A stretch of 64,000 nucleotides of DNA from Halopiger aswanensis (GTDB lineage: Archaea; Halobacteriota; Halobacteria; Halobacteriales; Natrialbaceae). The translations under genes were made by a program, and so were the position numbers. Below, piece by piece: positions 7,411 to 14,608 of this stretch. The stretch lies in contig NZ_RAPO01000001.1 of assembly GCF_003610195.1 (NCBI RefSeq), positions 868,001 through 932,000 of the forward strand. The letters run 5' to 3'. Positions within the stretch are counted from its first letter, which is position 1. Each line of letters begins with the position of its first letter. The notes under the pieces were generated by a model. It ran no database searches. It had not been told where the DNA came from and worked only from the letters and a program-made list of their open reading frames with translations.

Positions 7411-9342
7411 TTAGTATCCGGAGAGCTCTATCCGCCCTTTCGTGACGAAGTTCGACGTTCCCGACGGGTGGGGCATCTCACCGATCGCACCGATCATGAG
7501 GAGCCACACGATGACTCGTTCACCCTGGATCGGCTGGTCGTCGACGTACTGCGCCGGGTGATAGTGGCGGGAGGGGATCCCCTCGTCGTACAGCCGTTGG
7601 GCCTGATACTCGCCCGGTCCGATCTCCGACTCGTCCCGTCTGACGACGACGAGCTCCAGATCGTCTCGGAGGGGGATATCGATCGTTTCCGTCCCGTCGG
7701 GATTACTGAACCGGGCGATCATCCCCGGCTCGCCCTCGAGGTAGAACTCCGATTCGGGGGTCGTCCACTCGTCTCCGTCGAAGAGTTCTATCGCGACGCC
7801 GTCCGTGGTGCCGGGCGTGATGTCGATGGCCTTGGCCGACGTGTAGTGTTGGACGACCGGCTCCTCGTAGGAGCCGTTCTCGCCGTACGACTCGGCGGAT
7901 TCTTCGACCTTCTGAACGAACTGCGTGACGAATCCCGGGCCGGCACGTCGGAACACCGGCAACAGGACGCCGTCCGAGTAGAACTCGTACGCGAGATCGT
8001 AGTTGTACGGCCCGAAGCGGAACCCCGAGTGGAAGTCGATGCTCTCCTGGCCGATCGCGCTCGAGTGGAAGTGGCTCTTGAGTTGGAACCCGGTCGGCGT
8101 CTCGTCGCGAGCCGGGAAGTCGAGTTTCGCGAGCATCCCCGGGCCGCCCGGGTTCGACGAGTGGATGTCCCAGAAGAGGAGATCGCCGCTGAACACCGTG
8201 TCGTCGTCCGGGAAGTACCACTCTCGCGTGTTCCGCCCCTCCCGCGGCGGTAGGTAGTACCCCGTGAACGTGTACGGCGTGTCCATCGCCTCGAACACCG
8301 GACTCCCCTGAAACGACGCCGCGACGGTTACCCCCTGGGTGTCGGCGGGCGTCCACTCGATCTCCCATCCGTCCTGTTCGAACGACTCCGACGGCGGTTC
8401 GATCCGGTGGTACCCCTCGTTGGCCGTGTAGTACGGCCGCTGTTCGGTCGGCACGTCCGGGACGGCCTCGAGTACCGATTCCGATGCCGGCTCGATGGAC
8501 GCGGCGAGTTCGTACGGCGGAAACTCCACGGCGTGGTCGAGCACCGCGGCCTCGATGATCTCGGGGTTTTCGGGGTCCGACCCGTCGATAAACGCGCTAA
8601 TTATCCGCACTTCGTCGCCGTCCTTTACGTGCAGGACCGCGGTGCCGCCGTGGCCGTGCTGGAGATCCCCCTGGCCGAGCCCGGTGTATCCCCCGGTTGC
8701 GCCCTTCCACGAGGGGTACCAGTCCCGCTCGCTCACGTCGCCGAAGGCGTCGCGGACCACCTCGTGGTTGAGGATCGCCTGACCGATCACCATCTGGCCG
8801 GGCGTCTGAGTCACCGTCCACTCGATGTCCTGGGGATCGGTGATCTGGAGCGCGACGATCTCGTCGCGACGGCGGTCGATGAGGCCGTAGACGGTTTGTC
8901 GGTTCTTCGCGGTCACGTCGAACTGGGCTTCCTCGCCGTCGGGAAACCCGTCCACTTGAACGGTCATGTCCGTCGGCCCCTGGAGACTGATCGTCTCCAA
9001 GTGGTTCGTGAGGACTTCGTACGCTTCGAACCCGCCGACCCAGTCGCTGACGATGTCGTTGACCGCCGGATCGGCCAGCAGCGTCTCGATCGCTTGGCGC
9101 TTTCGATAGGCGTGCATTCGCTCGTAGTTCCGGTTGGAAAACTGCCGGACGGAGGCGAAGTCGGCAGTTTCCAGCCGGAGTGCCGGGACGTCCACCGCCG
9201 GCGGTTCGTCCGTCGACTCCGAGGCGTTCTGCGTCTCCTGGCCCCTACTGAAGGCGCTACACCCCGCGATCGCTGCGCTGGTGCCGCCGATCGCGGCCAA
9301 TTGCAGGTATTTTCGTCGAGTGAAATCGTCGTCCGCTGTCAC
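7411..9342 (-). CDS. Tat-exported lipoprotein, copper-amine-oxidase-like
   Basis: 643 residues with a Tat motif (TRRKYLQ) and lipobox Cys28 (AIAGC), so lipid-anchored on the outer face. The C-terminal half resembles the copper amine oxidase catalytic domain. It has Asn447-Tyr448-Asp449 followed by LAYEFYSDGVLLPV, the pattern around the tyrosine that becomes topaquinone, and a later QHY...AIDITPG strand. The usual copper HxH appears as VQH (497-499), and the final His motif is rearranged to MPHPS, so copper binding is doubtful. The start is supported by the signal sequence. It is the first gene of a pair with the DyP-like protein. Function could be oxidase or structural. Confidence 0.6.
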   Translation of the reverse strand: MTADDDFTRRKYLQLAAIGGTSAAIAGCSAFSRGQETQNASESTDEPPAVDVPALRLETADFASVRQFSNRNYERMHAYRKRQAIETLLADPAVNDIVSDWVGGFEAYEVLTNHLETISLQGPTDMTVQVDGFPDGEEAQFDVTAKNRQTVYGLIDRRRDEIVALQITDPQDIEWTVTQTPGQMVIGQAILNHEVVRDAFGDVSERDWYPSWKGATGGYTGLGQGDLQHGHGGTAVLHVKDGDEVRIISAFIDGSDPENPEIIEAAVLDHAVEFPPYELAASIEPASESVLEAVPDVPTEQRPYYTANEGYHRIEPPSESFEQDGWEIEWTPADTQGVTVAASFQGSPVFEAMDTPYTFTGYYLPPREGRNTREWYFPDDDTVFSGDLLFWDIHSSNPGGPGMLAKLDFPARDETPTGFQLKSHFHSSAIGQESIDFHSGFRFGPYNYDLAYEFYSDGVLLPVFRRAGPGFVTQFVQKVEESAESYGENGSYEEPVVQHYTSAKAIDITPGTTDGVAIELFDGDEWTTPESEFYLEGEPGMIARFSNPDGTETIDIPLRDDLELVVVRRDESEIGPGEYQAQRLYDEGIPSRHYHPAQYVDDQPIQGERVIVWLLMIGAIGEMPHPSGTSNFVTKGRIELSGY

Positions 9343-9512
9343 AATACGACCAGCTATTCCACTCTAGTACAGGAACGTTTGCATGGTTGACAGACGATGA
9401 AAATAATCGTTCCGTGGCTATCGGCGCTGATGAGTAGTTGCCGACGAGCATGCCGCTGGCGCGATGCGAGGGCGGTCCGGACCGAAAACGGCGAGCGAGA
9501 CCGACGAGTCGA

Positions 9513-10133
9513 CTATTCGGACGCGTCTTCCGCTTCCGCCGACTCGACGCGCTTGCCCGTCTCCATCGGGATCACCGTGCGGTCGGCGCCTTCCCACTCC
9601 TGTTCGAGTTCGCGGCCCTCGAACAGCCGGTCGAGGAAGACGGCGAGGCCGGCCACTTCGGAGTGGGGCTGGTTCGTGACGCCGACGTTCCAGTCGGCCT
9701 CCTCGTAGACGTCGAATGGAACTTTTTCGGACCCGACGACGATTAGCAGCGGCTCGCCCCCGCCGGTGTCCTCGTCCGCTCCCTTGCTCTCGTCCCCATC
9801 GTCGGCCTCGCCCTCCCCACCGCTCGAGTGGGCCGCTCGAATCTCGTCTTCGACGTCCTGCACGCGCTCGCCGTACATCGTGAGGTGAACGACTCGTCCC
9901 TCCCAGTTGCGGATGAGCGCCTTCGGCGAGTCAGTCAGTTCGGCCTCGAAGGGGCCGCCGAAGCGGTCGGTGATGTCCGCGACGGTCTCGAGCGACTGGC
10001 CGGCGTTGTCGGGGAACCAGACCCGATCGGCCCCCAGCGCGCGGGCCGTGAGGCCGACGTGGGTCGTCATCCTGTCGTCGCGCCCGGGCCGGTGGCCGAG
10101 CCGGAGGACGGCGACGTCGGGTTCGTCGTGCAT
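9513..10133 (-). CDS. tRNA (cytidine(56)-2'-O)-methyltransferase (aTrm56)
   Basis: SPOUT-class enzyme that 2'-O-methylates C56 in the T-loop of archaeal tRNAs using S-adenosylmethionine. The 206-residue protein opens with AVLRLGHRPGRDDRMTTHV, the family's signature N-terminus, and carries the knot segment PLLIVVGSEKVPFDVYEEADWNVGVTNQPHSEVAGLAVFLD. Between them lies an unusually acidic Gly/Asp/Glu insertion of about 25 residues (roughly 108-132), probably a surface loop. The ATG at 10133 is preferred over the in-frame GTG at 10145 because the family starts just before AVLRLGH. Confidence 0.9.
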   Translation of the reverse strand: MHDEPDVAVLRLGHRPGRDDRMTTHVGLTARALGADRVWFPDNAGQSLETVADITDRFGGPFEAELTDSPKALIRNWEGRVVHLTMYGERVQDVEDEIRAAHSSGGEGEADDGDESKGADEDTGGGEPLLIVVGSEKVPFDVYEEADWNVGVTNQPHSEVAGLAVFLDRLFEGRELEQEWEGADRTVIPMETGKRVESAEAEDASE

Positions 10134-10285
10134 GCTCGTACCCACTCCCGGGCGCGGTTAGGGGGTTTCGTTTTCGCGGTCGTGCGCTGACGACGCCGAC
10201 ACGCTGATCGCGTATCGTGATCCGACCGAGCAGTACGCTCGATCGCTCGAGTACCGTTATTTGTTCGCAGATAGCACACTCCCTC

Positions 10286-10762
10286 ATGGAGAAAATCAAC
10301 GAACGCGACCTCGAGTGGAAAACGTACGACCGCGAGGAGACGACGTTCCGCCGGAAGGAACTCTCGAGCGCCGTCGACGCCGACGAGTTGGGCTGCAGTT
10401 GCTACGAACTGCCGCCGGGCATGCGCTCGTGGCCCTACCACTACCACACCGCCAATGAGGAGGCGCTGTACGTATTGGCCGGCGACGGCCAGTTACGAAC
10501 CGAGGACGGTCCCGTTTCGCTGACGGCGGGCGACTACGTGACCCTCCCCGCCGACGAAAGCGGCGGCCACCGCGTCGTCAACGACGGCGCGGAACCGCTG
10601 CGCTACCTGGCGATTTCGACGATGAACGAACCCGACGTGACCGTCTACCCGGAGCTGAACAAGCTCGGCGTCTTCGTCGGTTCGCCGCCCGGCGGCCGGG
10701 ACGAGCGATCGCTCGAGGGCTACTACGAGATGGACGACGACGTGCCCTACTGGGACGCGTAG
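10286..10762 (+). CDS. Cupin domain protein
   Basis: 158 residues forming a single cupin barrel. The first cupin motif is visible as YHYHTANEEALYVLAGDGQL with metal-ligand candidates His-x-His and Glu. The second appears as GDYVTLPADESGGHRVVNDGAEPLRYLAI. The protein ends YYEMDDDVPYWDA, as in a conserved haloarchaeal and bacterial cupin group without assigned substrate. The ATG at 10286 is placed by a TTATTT box at 10258-10263, which gives a leaderless message. The frame is open further upstream but is not protein-like. Sugar isomerase or small dioxygenase roles are possible but unsupported. Confidence 0.85.
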   Translation: MEKINERDLEWKTYDREETTFRRKELSSAVDADELGCSCYELPPGMRSWPYHYHTANEEALYVLAGDGQLRTEDGPVSLTAGDYVTLPADESGGHRVVNDGAEPLRYLAISTMNEPDVTVYPELNKLGVFVGSPPGGRDERSLEGYYEMDDDVPYWDA

Positions 10763-10926
10763 CTGGCGCCGTCCGGTGGGGTCAATCACGATACAGCGAC
10801 GGACGGTTGCTCGAGCGCGCCGATAGGCTTTTTCCGGTGCGTGCGAGATAGTCGCACAATGATCGCCGTGGTAGCCGCACGCAGGGGACGGATACGGGAA
10901 CGAGAACGGGAACGGGTGAGCGAGCC

Positions 10927-11148
10927 ATGACTGGCGCTCGCGAGTGGCTTCAAACGGCCCGCGAGGAGCGGTGGGGAATCCTGACGGATCTGGCCTTCGC
11001 CGTCGTCTGGGTGACGATCGTCGAGACCATCAATTTCCTCCTCGGCCCGCCGACGCTGGTGTACTACATGCTCATGCTCGCCGGCATCGTCGCGTACTTC
11101 GGCTTCGTCTGGAACTTCGAACTCGCGACCGAACGCCAGAAGCAGTAG
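10927..11148 (+). CDS. Small two-helix membrane protein
   Basis: 73 residues: an amphipathic N-terminus (REWLQTAREERWG), then two transmembrane helices (LAFAVVWVTIVETINFLL and LVYYMLMLAGIVAYFGFVW) joined by GPPT, and a charged C-terminus ending ERQKQ. Codon use and amino acid composition fit a real haloarchaeal gene. I do not recognise a named family and there is no operon partner. An AT-rich gap follows. Confidence 0.65.
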   Translation: MTGAREWLQTAREERWGILTDLAFAVVWVTIVETINFLLGPPTLVYYMLMLAGIVAYFGFVWNFELATERQKQ

Positions 11149-11602
11149 GATCGAGCGTCGGTTCGGTACTGCTACCGTTCTCCGCGCCTGTAATTCGTCT
11201 CGATAGGCCACGTTGAAATCCCTAATTGGTGACGGGTTGTCGAAGCCGTGCTGAATACGGGGCGCGAATACGGAACGAATCAATGTCTATTCGATGGAGA
11301 GGCTAATCACACAGTATGGGGAACGTACATATCGTTCCGAGTGTCAATTAAAATAGTATTGGATGTGGATGGTGGTACGAGAGATAGAGATATTTCCAGC
11401 GGTCGGTGTGGTTTAGTTCTCGCCACCGGGCGCTTGATGGACTTTCATGGCGGTTCTATAACGAAGTAGAGTAATATTAGCTGCGAAGTTTCGCACACGG
11501 GGGATAGAGTATGGATGCAACAGCTTGTCATCACTTTCAACCGATTTGTGCTGAACTAGCTGTTCGGTAAATATACTTATAAAAATACAAATGCTGGTAT
11601 CG
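11149..11602. other. AT-rich stretch without a convincing gene
   Basis: This gap is visibly richer in A/T than its surroundings. It holds several short open frames on both strands (for example 11248-11469 plus and 11413-11640 minus) whose translations lack halophile composition or any motif. It may be a decayed insertion or regulatory DNA. I see no tRNA, inverted terminal repeats or transposase remnants. Confidence 0.4.
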
Positions 11603-11815
11603 TCAGCAACTCCCGAAGTAGGCGTGTGGATTCCGTTCAACGAACGTTTGAGCCATCTCAGTGGGGAGACAGAGGTCTTGTGCAGCGTTCGGACTCGAAC
11701 CTGATGGGTTCACACAAACCTCAGTACAAACTCTTGCTTGGTCTTCTACGGCAGCGCCCGTACCACTTACCAAGAGCAAGAGGACAAGAACTGCGAATAT
11801 TTTTATGGCGATCAC
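11603..11815 (-). CDS. Putative small secreted cysteine-containing peptide
   Basis: A 70-residue frame starting with GTG. It has a classical Sec signal: MIAIK, then a hydrophobic core (IFAVLVLLLLVSG) and a small-residue cleavage site near TGAA. About 47 mature residues follow with four cysteines, two of them close together (VCTEVCV) and one as the very last residue. A strong TATA element (GTTTTATATTG, 11847-11857) stands about 37 bases upstream, leaving a leader near 10 bases. The local DNA is AT-rich. It could be a secreted microprotein or halocin-like peptide, or a chance frame. I know of no family match. Confidence 0.45.
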   Translation of the reverse strand: MIAIKIFAVLVLLLLVSGTGAAVEDQARVCTEVCVNPSGSSPNAAQDLCLPTEMAQTFVERNPHAYFGSC

Positions 11816-11846
11816 TTACAACACCACGTAACACTACGATCACATA

Positions 11847-11857
11847 CAATATAAAAC
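11847..11857 (-). promoter_or_regulatory. TATA box ahead of the small secreted peptide gene
   Basis: GTTTTATATTG on the minus strand. A start site about 26 bases downstream would fall near 11825, ten bases before the GTG at 11815. Confidence 0.4.
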
Positions 11858-11936
11858 GCCACCTGTCCTAAAACAAAACCGCTAATTCTGCCACATATTT
11901 CCTAAACAAAAACGGCGTCTCGAGCGCCGACGCGGC

Positions 11937-12389
11937 TCAGTCCTCGTCGATGACCAGGACCGGCACGCGGACCGACCGGAGCGTACGCTCGGTAACGCTA
12001 CCGAGCAACGCCCGGCGGACGCCGGTGCGCCCGTGCGATCCCATGACGACGAGGTCGATCCCGTTGTCGTCGACGTAGTCGGCAATCTGGGAGTGGGGCC
12101 GTCCCGCCGAGATGTGCTCGACGGTATCGAGTCCCCGTTCGGCCGCACGATCAGCTACGTAGCCGGTGGCTCGCTCGGCGCGCTCGCGGACCTCGTCCAT
12201 CTCGCCGAAGCGTCCCTGCTCGATGCGATCGAGCTGTTCACCGCCGAGGGTGAGGCTCATCGAATCGGTATCGACCACGTACAGGGCGTGGAGCCCGGCT
12301 TCGTATTTCTCGGCGAGGTCGATCGCGTGATCGATCGCCGCCTTGGACGTCTCACTGCCGTCAGTCGGAACGAGTATTTTCTCGTACAT
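11937..12389 (-). CDS. Universal stress protein (UspA family), acetate operon
   Basis: 150 residues with the standard Usp fold: MYEKILVPTDGSETSKAAIDHA at the N-terminus, then the nucleotide-binding signature VVMGSHGRTGVRRALLGSVTERTLRSVRVPVLVI. This Gly-x2-Gly-x9-Gly-Ser/Thr pattern predicts ATP binding. It lies four bases after the symporter stop and is evidently the last gene of the DUF4212/symporter operon. Usp genes often travel with transporters, where a regulatory role is suspected; none is shown here. Confidence 0.92.
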   Translation of the reverse strand: MYEKILVPTDGSETSKAAIDHAIDLAEKYEAGLHALYVVDTDSMSLTLGGEQLDRIEQGRFGEMDEVRERAERATGYVADRAAERGLDTVEHISAGRPHSQIADYVDDNGIDLVVMGSHGRTGVRRALLGSVTERTLRSVRVPVLVIDED

Positions 12390-12393
12390 GGTT

Positions 12394-14085
12394 TCAGTCG
12401 TCCGCGGGGGTCTCGCCCCCGTCGGTCACGACGTCTTCGGCGGTCTGTTGCTGTCGCATCGGCTCGGGGCTGTGACACTGGCGGACGACCCGCTTGGTCT
12501 CCATGTCCGGCTCGTCGGTCACCAGCGAGACCGCGATGGTGACGATGAAGACGACCGGCAGCGTGATCAGCGCCGATCCGATAGCCGGCATCCACTGGGC
12601 CAGTCCCGCCGACAGCGGCGCCTCGAGCGAGGACATGTACGTCGGGACGATCTCGTTGATCATCGGGATGGACCACATGACCAGCCCGGTGGTCATGCCG
12701 GCCAGCGCACCTTCGCGGTTGGCGTTCTCCCACCACATGCCGAGGAAGAACATCGGGAACAGCACGGAGCCGGCCAGCGCGAACGCGTAGCCGACGAGCG
12801 CGGCGATCGACGACGCGGGGTCGAGTGCGGCCAGCGTGGTCAGCGCGCCCAGCGCGACGATCGAGAGGCGGCCGACGAGGATCTGCTGGCGCTGCGTCGC
12901 GTCCTCGTTGATGATGTTCGTGTAGATGTCGTGGCTGATCGCCGAGGAGCCGGCGATGAACAATCCGGCGATCGTCGCGATCGCCGCCGCGATACCGCCG
13001 GCGGCGACGAGGCCGACGAACCACTGGGGCAGTTCCGCCAGCTGGGCCGCCAGCACGACGATGACCTCACTGGCTGCACTGGCCATACCGGGATCGCCGT
13101 ACGTCGCGCGGACGTTCTCCGAGTAGAGGCTCGTCCCGAACGCCGCGAACGCCGGCGCGCTCCAGTACAGGATGCAGATGAAGAACAGCCCCCAGACCGT
13201 CGACCAGCGGGCCGTTCGTTCGCTCTCGACCGTGTAGAACCGCACCAGCACGTGGGGCAGTCCGCAGGTCCCGACGATCAGCGAGAACGTCGTCGCGACC
13301 CACAGGTAGTAACTCGAGGTCGCGAACGGTTCGCTGAACTCGCTTCCGAGACTGTCGATCAACATGCCGTACTCGAGTTGGGGCAGGACCGTCGAGTAGC
13401 CCTGCGTCCAGCCGACGGCGTACAGCCCGGCGACGAACGCGATGATGAGGATCGTGTACTGGACCGCCTGGTTCTTCGTGGCGCCCAGCATGCCCGACAG
13501 CGTCAGGTAGCCGACGGTGATGATCATCATGGCGACGACCATCACCTGATAGCCGTCGAGGCCGGGAATGAGGCCGCCGTAGTCGCCGAAGATGTACAGG
13601 CCGACCAGCGCCATCCCCTTCGCCTGCCCGATGGCGTAGACGAAGCCGATGAGGAAGGTCGTGATCGCCGCGATGGCGCGCGCGCCGTCGGAGTTGAAGC
13701 GGTCGCCGACGAAGTCCGGCGCGGTGTACTTCCCGAACCGGCGCAGTTGCGCGGCCATGAAGATCAGCAGGATGAAGTACCCCGTCGTCCAGCCGACGAC
13801 GTACACCAGCCCGTAGAAACCGGCCAGTGCGATGGAGGCTGCCATGCCGAGGTACGACGCCGCGGACATCCAGTTGGCGCCGATCGCCATCCCGTTCTCG
13901 ACGTTCCCGATCGAGCGGCCGGCGACCCACATGTTTTCGGTGTCGGCCACGCGGAAAACGAACCCGATCGCGAGGAACAGTCCCAGCATCGAGACGACCA
14001 GGATGGCCGGGAGCAGCTTGAACGAGATGTCGAGCGACTCCGGCAGGAGACTCTCCTGGAGTGGAACGGGCGGAATTCCCGTCAT
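12394..14085 (-). CDS. actP: Sodium:solute symporter, acetate permease (ActP/SSS family) large subunit
   Basis: A 563-residue polytopic membrane protein of the SSS family with about 13 hydrophobic helices. It contains VFRVADTENMWVAGRSIG and IGANWMSAASYLGMA near the N-terminus, as in acetate permeases, and GTCGLPHVLVRFYTV and IAGLFIAGSSAISHDIY further on, typical of the ActP branch. It overlaps the DUF4212 gene by four bases (ATGA), the two-gene arrangement of the small/large subunit SSS subtype. Two acetyl-CoA synthetase genes lie just upstream, so acetate is the likeliest substrate; pyruvate or propionate are possible. Confidence 0.9.
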   Translation of the reverse strand: MTGIPPVPLQESLLPESLDISFKLLPAILVVSMLGLFLAIGFVFRVADTENMWVAGRSIGNVENGMAIGANWMSAASYLGMAASIALAGFYGLVYVVGWTTGYFILLIFMAAQLRRFGKYTAPDFVGDRFNSDGARAIAAITTFLIGFVYAIGQAKGMALVGLYIFGDYGGLIPGLDGYQVMVVAMMIITVGYLTLSGMLGATKNQAVQYTILIIAFVAGLYAVGWTQGYSTVLPQLEYGMLIDSLGSEFSEPFATSSYYLWVATTFSLIVGTCGLPHVLVRFYTVESERTARWSTVWGLFFICILYWSAPAFAAFGTSLYSENVRATYGDPGMASAASEVIVVLAAQLAELPQWFVGLVAAGGIAAAIATIAGLFIAGSSAISHDIYTNIINEDATQRQQILVGRLSIVALGALTTLAALDPASSIAALVGYAFALAGSVLFPMFFLGMWWENANREGALAGMTTGLVMWSIPMINEIVPTYMSSLEAPLSAGLAQWMPAIGSALITLPVVFIVTIAVSLVTDEPDMETKRVVRQCHSPEPMRQQQTAEDVVTDGGETPADD

Positions 14086-14552
14086 TCGTCGGCACCTCCG
14101 TCAGCGGCCGTCGCACCGCCGCCGCGCTCGGTCGTCTCGACGGTCGCGTGGTCGATGCCGTACTTCTCGTCTAACGCGTCCCGCTTGCGCGAGTACCAGA
14201 ACGACAGGATCAGCGCGCTCGTCGGCGCGCCGAACGCGACCAGGAAGTAATGCAGCGGGAAACCGAGCACCGGCATCTGGGTCGTCATCGCGTCCGTGGC
14301 CAGGTACGTCAGCGTTACCGGGCCCCAGACGGCGAGCACCCAGATGGCGAAGCCGGTCCAAACGATGCGCAGATGATCGCGCATGAACGGCGTGCTCGGC
14401 TTGAGCAGGTTGACCTCCTGACTGAGGTAGTCGGTGTTTCGATGGGCCTGGCCGTGCTGTCCGGCCACCCCGCCGTCCGTCTCGAGGTTGCGAGACCCCT
14501 CCGAACGGCCGTCTTTATCTCCCGTCGAGTTGCGTGAGTTATTATCTGGCAT
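14082..14552 (-). CDS. DUF4212 small subunit of the sodium/substrate symporter
   Basis: 156 residues. After a polar N-terminus of about 55 residues come two transmembrane helices: TGFAIWVLAVWGPVTLTYLA, and FPLHYFLVAFGAPTSALILSFWY with the conserved FPLHYF and GAPTSA. A charged tail beginning RKRDALDEKYGI follows. This is the DUF4212 family, always next to an SSS permease. The N-terminal extension is longer than in bacterial homologues, which are usually near 90 residues. First gene of the operon with the permease and the Usp. Confidence 0.92.
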   Translation of the reverse strand: MPDNNSRNSTGDKDGRSEGSRNLETDGGVAGQHGQAHRNTDYLSQEVNLLKPSTPFMRDHLRIVWTGFAIWVLAVWGPVTLTYLATDAMTTQMPVLGFPLHYFLVAFGAPTSALILSFWYSRKRDALDEKYGIDHATVETTERGGGATAADGGADE

Positions 14553-14579
14553 AGTATCGTGCGTGAATCGTCTTCTCGT

Positions 14580-14595
14580 GTATATTATTAATAAT
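14580..14595 (-). promoter_or_regulatory. AT palindrome and TATA element of the acetate-transport operon
   Basis: A perfect 12-base palindrome, ATTATTAATAAT, lies at 14584-14595. It merges on the minus strand into a TATA-like ATAATATAC (14580-14588), about 32 bases before the DUF4212 ATG. It could be the TFB/TBP site alone or a regulator site overlapping the promoter. Confidence 0.45.
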
Positions 14596-14608
14596 TAATG
14601 GGGATCGA

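Noticed and set aside
11413-11640. 75-codon minus-strand frame downstream of the small secreted peptide
   Set aside because: No halophile composition, no promoter, and it overlaps the end of the better candidate.
12343-14250. Very long plus-strand frame opposite the permease genes
   Set aside because: Composition of a high-GC antisense shadow; the minus-strand frames encode clear SSS and DUF4212 proteins.
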